Source of the DNA: Earliella scabrosa
Lineage: Eukaryota; Basidiomycota; Agaricomycetes; Polyporales; Polyporaceae
Direction of reading: 5' to 3'
Length of the DNA stretch: 64,000 bases
Assembly (NCBI GenBank): GCA_022605405.1
Contig: JABYQQ010000010.1
Location: 496,001-560,000 of the forward strand
Part shown: piece after piece, positions 33,957 through 44,219 of the stretch
Position numbering within the stretch: position 1 is the first letter of the stretch
Layout of the letters: every line of letters begins with the position of its first letter
The notes under the pieces: model-generated
Database searches by the model: none
What the model was told of the DNA's origin: nothing
What the model saw: the letters and a program-made list of their open reading frames with translations, nothing else
Made by a program: the position numbers and the translations under genes

Positions 33957-35973
33957 ATGTCTGCCAGCCAGTCGGGTCCAAAGCCGCAACCGCTCGCCGC
34001 TGCCAACACCCCGGCAGAGTCCAAGGCGCGTGGTGCCAATCGGTCCACCAAGGTGGCAGGGAAGCTCAAGGTCCTGCCAGAACATGCAGAACCCGTCCTC
34101 CAGAAGGACAAGGCCGCCCAGACTCCAGCGCCGCCGCCGCGAGACAAGGATGAAGCCGGCGAGGGCTCTGGCACGCTCGCAGATAGCGAGGAAGAGGAGG
34201 CAGATGAGACGGACGAGCCTGAGGACGCAGAGGTGCGGAGATACCCAAGACAGGAATCCTTCTTTTCTGAGCGTCCTGCCTACCATTCTACCTCGCGAAT
34301 TAGGTGTACAATCAGATCGACCTCATACCGGCGGGAACAGCGCGTCGAGATGCGCTTCGGCTTACAAAGAAGAAGGCAAAATCCCTCCCTCGAGTGACCG
34401 CATACGCGACCGCGAGGTATGGGTTGAATGCACTTGGTTGCTGTGAGCCCTCTTCTGACGCGGTCTGGACAGCTCGTACCGCTTTCCCGAGCTCATGAAG
34501 TTCTTCAATGCACGTAGGGGATCGTACCGCACCAACCCCCGAATCATAGTCGACGTGATCTACACCCCATACGTTTACGAGCCCCCCTCTTCCACCTCGC
34601 ACCAATCCTCAACCCAGGCACGCGTCCACTTCCAGACCCCTTCTTCTCATCAGCGCGGCACGACGGGGGATCTCCTCGGTGTGCCAGAACTTGCGCCAGG
34701 TGCATCAGATCGCGAGGACGTTCCAGGTTCGGAAGGCGCACAACAGTCCGGCAAGGGCAGGAAGAGGAGCAAGTTTTCAGAGACTCCCACCGAAGCGGAA
34801 ATCTTCATATTCGAATACGGCACGGTTGTCATCTGGGGGATGACAGAAGCGCAAGAGAAGAGGTTCCTCTCGTCATTGTGAGTGCTTCCCGCCTGCGCTC
34901 TCTCAAGCTGCTGCTCACGTCCAATAGAAAGCGATTCGAAGTCGAACGGCTAGGTAAGTCTGGACCCGATCCCTCTCCTCAAACGACGCAACGAGATTGT
35001 TCCAGCGCCTCAAGAGGTCGAAATGGAGGATCTCAATTTCTATTATGCGAGCTACAGTCGGTACGTGCCGGCCCTAGATCACAGTCCAATACAAGCAACC
35101 CATGTTCCCCGTCTCATGAACATCTCAGCATATACAACGATGTCATCACATTACGGAAAGGCTCGAGCTACATGTGCGTCCAACACGTCCACGCCCACGC
35201 GTTTGCCACAATTCGCCGATCCTAACACGTCCGTCCCAGGACGAAGCTCTCCCTTTCACATGCGCTCTCGCAGTCCGTAAAGATATCCCTAGTACGCCCC
35301 CTCTCCCTCCTCCCCTCCCATCATCCGCGCCGCCCACTCAAGCATGCATCCAGTTCGAGAACCTCATCTCGACGACGATAGAGGAGACCAAGGACATCCC
35401 CGAGATCATCAGCGAGACGGGCAAGATCGACATGAACCACAAGGAGATCATGAAGAAGATCGGCGAGCTCTTCCTCCTCCGCACCAACATCAACTCGGTC
35501 GGCTCCGTGCTCGACTCCCCGGTGCGTGTCTCGCTCGCTGCCGCGTCCCAGTCGGTCCGCCATCCTGATCTGCAGCGTCCGTGCTTGACAGGAAGTGTTC
35601 TGGGTAGGTCCCCCGCTCAACTCCGACAGTGGCCAGCAACGACTGACGGTGCCCCCCTCCCTTCCCTCGCCTAGACATTCCCTGACCTCCAGCCGCTCTA
35701 CGACGCCGCACGGAGCTACCTCGAGATCCCGCAGCGGATCGACCTGCTCAATGCGCGCGTCGAGGTCCTGCAGGACATGCTCCAGCTGCTCAAGGAGACC
35801 GTGACGAGCCGGCACGCAGAACGCCTCGAGCAGATCGTGATCGCGCTCATCGCCGTGGAGATCGGTGCGTTTGTCTTCTTCCTCCGCCTCTCGGACAGCC
35901 GGCGTAGCTATGCTTGCTGACTTCTCTCGCAGCCCTCGGGATCATCACGATCCTGGTCGACCTCTTCTCGTAA
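33957..35973 (+). CDS. DUF155 family protein (Rmd1/RMND1-like, mitochondrial)
   Basis: Exons 33957-34232, 34304-34416, 34473-34877, 34928-34953, 35006-35060, 35129-35173, 35241-35277, 35354-35521, 35592-35603, 35675-35864 and 35933-35973 give 455 residues. A low-complexity acidic N-terminus is followed by RVTAYATA and SSYRFPELMKFF, then the DUF155 core: IFEYGTVVIWGM, EVEMEDLNFYYASYS, KLSLSHALSQS, a linker with LFLLRTNINSVGSVLDSP and the C-terminal LYDAARSYLEIPQRIDLLNA. It ends in a single membrane span (IVIALIAVEIALGIITILV). This is the Rmd1/RMND1/Rmd8 architecture; human RMND1 anchors mitochondrial ribosomes at the inner membrane and yeast Rmd1 is needed for meiotic division. The junction at 35278-35353 is the least certain. 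One exon is only 12 nt (EVFW). Confidence 0.87.
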
Positions 35974-36366
35974 CAGGCCGATCGCACACGCTATCGCCCC
36001 GGCTGTGTGGATCTCGCGTTCGTTCGTGAGCCATGCGGCGGGCCAGGCGTCGATGATCATTAATGATGACGAAGGATCGCACGTTCATATCTCACCCACT
36101 CTGTATACCACGTCGTACATGCAGCATTGTCGGACTTTGCTATCACGGACCCTCTTGACCAATCGAACTCATGCACATCGTTTGGCTCTCGCACAGTACT
36201 GAAGCAGTGGCAGGTGTCTGATGATTGAAGGTACGAGATGTATCCATGAAGGGGTATATACACCCGCTGCTCAACAACGGTACTAATACACGTGTGGGTT
36301 CTATAGTACAATTGTCATGCTGCTTCCTGGCACGAGACGCTACAGCTCGGGGATCGACATGCAGAG
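35974..36366. other. Convergent 3' spacer
   Basis: 393 bp between the DUF155 gene and the polyol dehydrogenase gene, AT-richer than the coding flanks. No further gene. Confidence 0.5.
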
Positions 36367-37776
36367 TTAAGGCCTGATGGCGATCTTCAGCGCCCCACGG
36401 CTGTTCATCTTGTCGAGGGCGGCTTGGTAGTCTTCAAGCTTGAAGACATCCGTCACCTGCAGGGCTATCAGTGAACCAACGTTTGTACTACGCCAATTAC
36501 CACCGAGACGCACCATGCCCTTCACGTTCACCTTGCCGCCGTCGAGGTAGGCGACCGCACGAGGGAAGCAGTACGCTTGCGAGAACGAGCCGATGATCTG
36601 CACGCGACAAACGTTCAGCTGCACGTTCGCAAATCGCGATGGAGATGAAGGCTGCGTGTGGACTTACGCGGATCTCATCTCCGAAGATCTTCGACGGTGG
36701 CCAGTGGAGCAATGCGCTGTTGTTGTACACACCGTAGATCAAGATCGTCCCGCCCCGACGAACGTAGTTGATGCTGTCCTGCGCCACCTTCTCCACACCG
36801 GTAGCCTCGACGACGATGTCGAAGCCGTACGGGTTGTCCTTCTTGAGCTGCTCCCACTGCGGTCCGGGGTTCTGCCTGTCGAGCTCGATGTACTCATCCG
36901 CAGCGTTGAGCTGCTTTGCGATGTCCATCTTGATGCCCTTGTTTGCTGCAAGCACGACACGGTGAGCACCGTTCAACTTGAGCAGCTGCGAGAGGATAAG
37001 GCCTGTTGGCCCAGCGCCGAGCAGCAAGACGTCCACGCCAACTGGAGGGTTCAACTTGTCAAGCCCGTGGATCGCGCATGCTGCGGGCTCGAGCAGCGTC
37101 GATTCCTCGTCGGTGAGGTTCTTGATCTTGTAGCATTTGCGTTCGTGGTAGACGATGTACTCGGCAAAGCCACCATCGAGGGTGACACCGTGAGCGTTGA
37201 AGTTCTCGCAGAGGACGGCGTTGCCTCGTCTGCAGTAGAAGCAGTTGTCGCACTGTGTGTATATGGCCGGTTGAACGCATGCAAGGAAGGAGTGGGGAGA
37301 GAGAGAACGCACAGAGATGCCAACGTCCGCTACGATGCGGTCACCGATCTCGAAGTCTTTGACATTCTTGCCCTTCTCGACGACCTTGCCAATCGCTTCG
37401 TGACCAGGAATGAGCTGAATAGACGCAGGGCCATGAATGATCAGATCGGTGCATGTGTATATACGGACAAGGTGGACGTACGGGGAACTTGGAAATGAAC
37501 TCGCCCTCGTGGATGTGCCCGTCGGTCCCGCAAACACCGCAGAGAGTGACTGTATGCGCGAAGATGAGCGTGGGCGTTGTATATAAAGACGGAGGTGACT
37601 GGTACGGTACCCTTGAGAAGCAGATCATTGTCACCGCACTTGGGAATGGGTACCTCCTTGATCTCAAACTTGTGGGGCTAGGCGGGGCGGTAATTAGACG
37701 ACGTAGGCACGCGCGGGGTCGCGGAGAGTGAACGTACCGCGCTGTAGTACAACGCCTTCATCGTTCCTTCGGGCAT
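36367..37776 (-). CDS. Zinc-dependent MDR polyol/alcohol dehydrogenase
   Basis: Exons 37776-37738, 37677-37611, 37549-37482, 37414-37313, 37252-36668, 36597-36514 and 36456-36367 give 344 residues. The catalytic-zinc region has [15 protein letters not shown] and IPGHEAIG. The structural zinc motif is [15 protein letters not shown] (C-x2-C-x2-C-x7-C). A coenzyme-binding fold follows with [12 protein letters not shown], and Asn/Lys (AANKGIK) where NAD-specific enzymes have Asp. Length and the phrase [16 protein letters not shown] fit the arabinitol/sorbitol/threonine dehydrogenase branch of medium-chain dehydrogenases. The probable reaction is reversible oxidation of a sugar alcohol in the cytosol; D-arabinitol is one guess, but the substrate cannot be read from sequence. 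There is no targeting peptide. Zinc ligands and Rossmann glycines are intact. Confidence 0.87.
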
Positions 37777-38500
37777 GGTTGGGAATGAGTAGCGTGTCGA
37801 GGGGGAGATGAGGGTGGCAAGAGAAGATGCTTGAGCGAGTGGCAGGACGGCCGAGCGAATTTATGCAGCTGATCTTTATCTCTTCGTGAAGGAGCGCCAC
37901 TCGCTGGCTGTGACGGAGGAAATCTGCGCAGGCCCGTCCGCGTTGGGTCCGTCTCAGCTCGTCCCACCTCCGTCTCTCTCACCCGGCCCGTGACATCATA
38001 GCATCTGTCCTGGTACCTGTCGGCAATTCGGCCGGAACACGCTGCCGGCGGCTCTGGCGCCCCAGTCTTGCCCGAAATAGCCACGGTGCGACGCGCTCGT
38101 GACCTGTGACGGACGCGTTCTTGCCAAACGAGGAAGAAGGCCTGAGTTTTGCGGGGTTCGGGCGCAGAGACGGGCGACGGTGTGCGTCATCGGACGCGTG
38201 TTATCAGCACCCTCGATTCGGGCGGAAGTCAAGATGTGAACGCTGGCCACTTGTCATTGGGCCACACCGCCCGTTACCTCATCTCTGCACGCTGCGAGCT
38301 GTCAGTCTCTCCAGGAGCCACTTGCCTTCTCGCCTCTCTAGCATGTGCGTCATAGTCTGTAACAAGCTACCGTCGGTAAGAAGCTACCGTCGGTAAGTAA
38401 GTACATCACATCCATCCATCCTCCACGTTGGTCAGTACGAAAGCAAGCAACGGATAGATCGCCCCTTGACTCATTCCTCGGCATAACCTGCGCCACGAAC
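37777..38500. other. Spacer between polyol dehydrogenase and acyl-CoA synthetase genes
   Basis: 724 bp containing the dehydrogenase promoter and the synthetase 3' UTR. Apart from the short tandem repeat at 38364-38397 nothing is recognised. Confidence 0.5.
38364..38397. repeat. 17-bp tandem duplication
   Basis: AAGCTACCGTCGGTAAG occurs twice in direct tandem, just 3' of the acyl-CoA synthetase gene. Confidence 0.85.
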
Positions 38501-41214
38501 CTACCGACCGTCCGACGAGACACGGCCGACCCCCTTCTTAGCCAGCTCCTTGGACCAGTCCCGCAATATGTGCTTCTGCACCTTGCCGCTAGCTGTCTTT
38601 GGCAGCTCGTCTGCCACCCCGTCTTCACCGACAAACCACACCCATGTCGGTGCATTCTGATGCCAAGGGTCAGCGCATGGTCAGCAGACGGCCGTCGGGC
38701 GGAGGACGAGAAGACAAGCAGCGCGCCGTCATCCCAAGACGCACCTGCGGATTCATGCCCTCTGCGACCACGCGTCGCACGCTCTCCTTGGTGATGCCCG
38801 TCGATGGCTCCCGCACGATCCACGCACCCACAACTTCGCCATACTTGGGATCCGGCACGGAGACCACGGCAGCCTCCCGGATCTCTGCATGTGCCGTCAA
38901 CACATTCTCGATTTGCACGGGGAATAGATTCTGAGGTAGGAGACGTTAGCAGGAGTACACTGTACAGCACACCATGCGAGTCCTCTTACCTCCCCACCCC
39001 GGATAATGATATCCTTGATTCGGCCCACGACTACCGATGCGCCTGTTAAACACTACAGTCACAGTTAAAAGTGGCAGAAACGCACTTCTCAGGTATCCTT
39101 CATCGTCCATGATCCCCTCGTCGCCAGTGTGCATCCACAAAGTGCCTTCCGCATCCCGCTTCATAACTTGCGCGGTCTGCTCCTCGTCGTTCCAGTAGCC
39201 CTTCTGCAAAGGATAGCCCGCGACAAGGAGCTCGCCGGGTTTCCCAACCGGAACGACGCGTCCCTCCTGGTCGACCACCTTTGCTCTCACATGCGGCAAG
39301 ACCTTGCCCACTGTCTCGACGCGCTTGATCACAGGGTCGTCCGGCGTGCTCTGGAATGAGACCGGGCTGCATAGAAACCCCGGATCTTCTGTCAGCCAAA
39401 CGAGCGCGAAGAGCGGCGCGACGAAAGCGAAGCGCTTCCGTACCTTGTCTCCGCTGCAATAAGCGACGTCCAGCGTGAGTGAAGCTCATCTCCGTCACCG
39501 TCTGGAAGCGAGAAGAAAAGCGCGTACTCATTCCATAGGCTACCGTCAGTTCCGTCAGGTTCAGCTTCTCGATGAGCTGCTTCATCAGGTCGATAGGGAT
39601 GGGCGAGCCCGCCGCGATGCCCGTCCTGCGTACACGTACAAGGGAAGGGGAAGCACCCGAGTTAGCGCGACGCCGATCAGTGAACAGAAGGGGGGCGGGG
39701 CGGACATACCGGAGGTTCCGCGTATCGACGGCCTGGCCCTCGTCGCGCCGCCGCTGGACCTCGGCGAGGACCCCCAGGAAGTGCGTGGGCACGCCGTGCA
39801 GCGCCGTGCAGCGTTCCTCGGAGACGGCGTCGACGATCGCGGGCGGGTCGAATATCTCGGACGGGTAGACGATGCACGCGCCGTGCGTCCACGCCGCGAG
39901 ATTACCTAGCACGAGACGTAATCGCCGCACGGGAAGTCAGACGGAGCGCAGGCACGAGAACGCTTCGCGTGTACTCATCAAAGCAATGGAAGAGCGGAGG
40001 GACGTTGCCTGTGTTGTTCGCGTCCCTTGTCAGCGGCGGGACGTCGCCTCGGGCGGTATTACCTACAGAGTACGTCGGCGGGTGTGAGCCGCATGCAGCG
40101 TCCGATCGCGAGCCCGTTGTTGAGAAGGTTGTGGTGCGTGAGCTCCAGAGCAAAGTTAATCAGTAGCCTGCTCCTCGTGTCCCCGAAGCGGCATGTGACG
40201 TACAGATACGGCCTTCGGCGCGCCAGTCGTCCCGCTGTGTCCAGACGAAGGCTTGAGCATGCTCCCGGGGGACGCCCCAGAGCCTAACTCACCTCGTAAA
40301 CTGTAAGTTGATCACGTCGGCCATGTCAAGCCCCTCCGCGATCTGCCTCACTGTCTGCTTCTCCGCTGTGTCTTCCCGCCAGACGAGGACCTCGCGAAAG
40401 TCGACTGCGGGCCTCACGTCCTCGAGCTCGCGCTCGAACTGCTTGAAGTCGCCCGTGTTGTCCACGACGACGAGATGGCGGAGTGCGGGGAGCGCCCCCT
40501 CCTGGATCTCGCCCGGCTTCGAGTTCGCGAGGGCCGGGAACGCGTCGCGGAGCATGTGCACGTACGAGGACGTCCGAATGCGCGGGACGACGAAGAGGTG
40601 GCTCACACCGACGAGGTTCAACGTGTTTACCTTCCAATCCCCATCAGAACGGGCAAGGAAGAACAGCGGCAAGGACTAGCACTCACCAGCTCGGGCAGCC
40701 GATACGCAGGGTTCATGGTGACAAGGATCGCGCCGATGCTCGCACACGCCCACTGCAGACACGCATACGCACTGTCGCACACGACCGTCGAGCGCACCGT
40801 CCCACGCATACGGAGGACTCAGGAGGAAGGTGCGCACCTGTTGTTCCCCATGATCACCCCGACCCTGTCCCCCTTCTGCACGCCGAGGTCCAGGAGGCCC
40901 CTCGCCAACGCCTGGATGTGCCGGTCGAACTCGCCAAAGTCCCACGCGAGGTGCGGCGCGTCCCCGAGGTTGCGCCCGCGCGGGCCCCCGAACGGCCGCG
41001 GCGGCTCCTTGCGCGCAACGAGCGCAGGCCGGGCGCCGTGCACGCCGAGGATGTCGTCCCGGAAGTATGCTGGGAGGGTCTTGGAGACGAGCGGAGGGTG
41101 TTTGGGCCCTTCGACTTCCGAGAGCGTTAAGGGGTCCAAGACGGGATGGGATGTCGACGTTGACAGCCTGCGCAGGACGACCCCTGGACGAGCTCGTAGA
41201 CGGATTCTATGCAT
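38501..41214 (-). CDS. Mitochondrial ACSF2-like acyl-CoA synthetase
   Basis: Thirteen exons (41214-40838, 40771-40687, 40630-40293, 40234-40204, 40142-40067, 40008-39979, 39917-39710, 39625-39528, 39453-39444, 39366-39086, 39030-38990, 38930-38745, 38656-38501) give 638 residues. The Arg-rich start (MHRIRLRARPGVVLRRLSTS) is a likely mitochondrial presequence. Core motifs are SGTTGAPKAVSLTHHN (ATP/AMP site, from residue 267), PPLFHCFGLVLGNLAAW, YGMTETSPVSF (412-422), HTGDEG, GRIKDIIIRGGEN and, at the end, KTASGKVQKHILRDW with the catalytic lysine. Order and wording match ACSF2/4CL-like medium-chain acyl-CoA ligases, which activate a carboxylic acid to its CoA thioester. The sixth intron is AT-AC, and the TET of the AMP motif comes from a 10-nt exon. 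Chain-length preference is not readable. Confidence 0.88.
39918..39978 (-). other. AT-AC spliceosomal intron (U2-type sequence)
   Basis: 61 nt on the minus strand, beginning ATGAGTACAC and ending GGCGATTAC, with CTGAC about 20 nt before the end. Removing it joins codon 313 to give FHCFGLVLGNLAAW, as expected for the family. No GT...AG pair in this interval keeps the frame: the only usable AG (CTCGTGCTAG) loses GLVL and fails in frame with the GT donor. Confidence 0.8.
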
Positions 41215-41608
41215 AGCTGGGGGGTTTAGACGTCTGGGTGGGAGAGGCAGGGTCCATGGCGAGGGGGGCTTGACGGCAGGTGCTAAAGTACTCCTGGGGG
41301 CGCTATTTCGAATGTCCAGGTGACCGCGTCGGTTGCATGGGTATGGAAATGCATGCATCCGCTTTCCTGCGGTATCCTATCGCCCCCACGGACGGACGTC
41401 CTCGCGATACGTCCATGCTGCACATTGGCATTGGCACCATGAGACTCTGAGAGTGGCTTGCCAGTTGCACTAGGGTTGTGCACCGGTCCGACGATCCGGG
41501 GCGTCATGCCTGCGCACACATCGTAGAACTACTCCGTACTGTGCTGTGGCGAACGCCTCTAGATACACGAGTATAGATTCTGGTCTACAGTCAAGAGTCG
41601 AGGTTACA
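41215..41608. promoter_or_regulatory. Spacer/promoter upstream of acyl-CoA synthetase
   Basis: 394 bp between the synthetase start and the phosphatase stop. Nothing specific recognised. Confidence 0.45.
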
Positions 41609-43858
41609 TCAAGGCTTCGGGATCACCTTCGCAGCGGCAGCTTGCGCCTCCTCGCGATCCTTCTGCTTGTGACCCGGAACGTACGCGCACTCAGTTTCCC
41701 AGTCCGTGGGGGTCAGCTCCTTGACGCGCTCACGGAATGCGGCAAGCGTGCAGAACTCGGGCGAACCAGGAAGATGCTTGCCCTCCTCTGCACAAAGGGG
41801 CAGGATCTTGTTCTCGTTCTGGTACCGAACACGGACATCTGTGGAGGCGTCGCATCTCAGTATCGCACATCGCGGTTGTTCAGAACATTTGAACATACAG
41901 TGTTCTGACGCAGCATGCCCACCACCGAACATCGAGAAGACGTTCTGCCATGCCGAAGCCGGCTGTGTTGGAGGCGCGCGTTTCTTGAAGAGTTCAAACG
42001 TAATGGCGGCCGTGAACGCGGGCCATCTGTGGTGGGGAAGAGTATTCAGGCTCAGGGTATGAATAAGCCAACTCGAAAGCGTACTTCTCATCAAACATGT
42101 CTAGCGTGCTCGCCAAGCCAGCGAGACAGGTGTCATGGGTGCTGTGGATGAGGATCTTCGTGGGGTCGTCGTCGCCCTTCTCGGCTTTCGCTTGCATCTT
42201 CTGCGCCAGATCGCTCAGAAGCGGGCCCATACCTAATCTACGAACTTCCTCTGTGCGGTCTGTGAGTTTTGTGAATTTGAAGGCATTATCAAGCTCTGAT
42301 CAGTAACCGTATCCCACAAAAAGATGTGAAGTGGGCGTCTCACACCCTACAATAAGTCGTAGTTAGTAGGCGAGCACGTCTACCAATAACAAAACGATAC
42401 ATACCCGCGAACCATTCAGTGACAACCGCTTTCTCCTATGACATCCGTCAGCGCTGTATCATATCTACTTGGGAAGTTCACGTACGATGACGTCTAGCAC
42501 GCCCTTCTCATGAAACTCAGGTGGAACCTTCACTCCGTGGGCATCTGCAGCTCGAATCTATTCGTTGTAAGTCACCTTGATGTATACACCAAGTAAGGCT
42601 GCTCTCACCGTGTCGAGGATACCGGAAGCCCGAGGCTTCCCATCTAGTCGCACGGGATTGCCGCCAATGTACTTGGAGAGTTTCTTGTCAAGAGGTTCCA
42701 ACGTCGCGTTCCAGGAGGCAGCTGCAGCTGTTACAGACCATTAGTTGGCGCTGCCGTAATGGTATAATTGACAATTACCTTGTGCGAAACCAATCTGAAG
42801 AATCTCCAGCCGCTTGCACGCCAGTGTGTTACCAAACAGGTTCTCATCCTTGCCGTTTCTGTGACGATAACATTCGAGTCAAGTCAGCACGCTCTCAACA
42901 CCATTAGCGCGAACACATCCGACTCCTACCTTATTCTCAGATGAGGGACAAAATCTTTCGCCGACTTCGATATGGGATACAGTCCGTGAACAATCTGCTG
43001 CAGGGACTCAATCGTGCGCGGCATGTTTGTGGAGCGGAGGTAAATCTCGTCATTGCTGTGAACGACATCGGGCAGGAACTTCAGTCTGCGGGACATACAT
43101 ACAGTCAGCTAGACAGTATGCGGCGAAATAACCTTAAGAGGCACACCTGTCAACGTATAGTTTCCTCAACCCGCTACCCAAGTTGAACGTCGACTGTAAC
43201 CAGGTTCATGTCAAGTGTGCGCAGACAAACCTTTGGACGTTCAACATACCTCCCGTCCCACATCCGTCAATTCGCCCAGCAGACTAAGTGTTCAACCTCA
43301 GTAAACAAATGACACGGGACACGCAGGAGTCATACTCACCATTCACCTACGGCGGCCGCGCCGTTCGGTCTCTCCACAATGCGACGCGCACGCAGTTCCT
43401 CCGCGGTGGGCGCGGCTTGTATGGCCGGAATTGTAGCGTCTGCGGCCGGATCAATACTCAATCCCGCGACGGCAGCGCGAAATTGCCGTGCTGTATGGCA
43501 GAACATCCAGTTCTCTGGTATGTTCGCAGGCGGGCCGGACATGCGCACGCCAACCGGTGTGCGTTCGCCTGTTTCATATATGGATATTCGACCGTCGCAA
43601 TGATGTGCAATGAGGGAACTCACCATGGCGAACATATATGTGAACCTGTTGCAGCTCGAGGTCTGCCGGCGCGACCGGGTACCCGTCTACATCCAGTGGA
43701 ACATGTCCCCTTCTTGGCAAAATTCCTGAATTCCCGCTTCCGAGTAGTCCCATGGTGGTTCCCAGTATGCTTCTTCCAATAGCGTGGGCGTATGCTTGTA
43801 TTAGTAGCGAGCCGTAGAACAACCGTAGTAGTAGAGACGAGACTGAGAGTAGCGACAT
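41609..43858 (-). CDS. Histidine acid phosphatase (ACP6/lysophosphatidic-acid phosphatase-like)
   Basis: Twelve exons (43858-43624, 43568-43340, 43283-43250, 43193-43147, 43085-42930, 42858-42779, 42727-42609, 42557-42486, 42435-42405, 42295-42085, 42026-41923, 41838-41609) give 515 residues. A hydrophobic N-terminal stretch (LLSVSSLLLRLFYGSLLIQAYA) could be a signal peptide or anchor. The nucleophile motif is VRHGERTPVG (around 76-85), and the acid/base motif HSTHDT lies at about 385-390. Between them are GELTDVGRE and DEIYLRSTNMPRTIES, both typical of clade-2 histidine phosphatases. The enzyme hydrolyses phosphomonoesters through a phosphohistidine; fungal relatives include ACP6-like proteins rather than phytases. 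The last intron (41839-41922, 84 bp) is stop-free and in frame, so retention would add 28 residues. The 111-bp intron at 42296-42404 is the least certain junction. Confidence 0.84.
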
Positions 43859-44219
43859 CCAACCGAGAGCGGTTCCCAGTCTATATCAGGTGAGGAGGTC
43901 TACACCAGTCTGACCAACTCGAACCCTTGTCTGAGCGTTCAAGAAGCAGCGTGTATGAGTCGTGTGCGAGAGGTCGTAGCAGGGTCGTAACCGTCGTGAC
44001 GGACGAAGTCAAAGTCGCTTCATCCAATGAGCACCGCAGCCTTAGCCGCTCGGCGCTTGAGCATCTCGATGACCTCACGTGTCCCAAATTTTGGGAAGCG
44101 CCCATTGTCTGTTCGCTAACCCGACTCTAAGCTGCTCTCTCAGTCTCTCTCTGCCTTCCTCTGCTAGCCTGTCCAAAGCCTGGTTGCACCTTTCTTGACA
44201 CCGCAAGGTTTCTATTGAC
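43859..44219. promoter_or_regulatory. Divergent promoter, acid phosphatase / ENP2
   Basis: 361 bp between two outward ATGs. A CT-rich run (CTCTCTCAGTCTCTCTCTG) lies at about 44133-44152, right before the ENP2 start. Confidence 0.5.
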
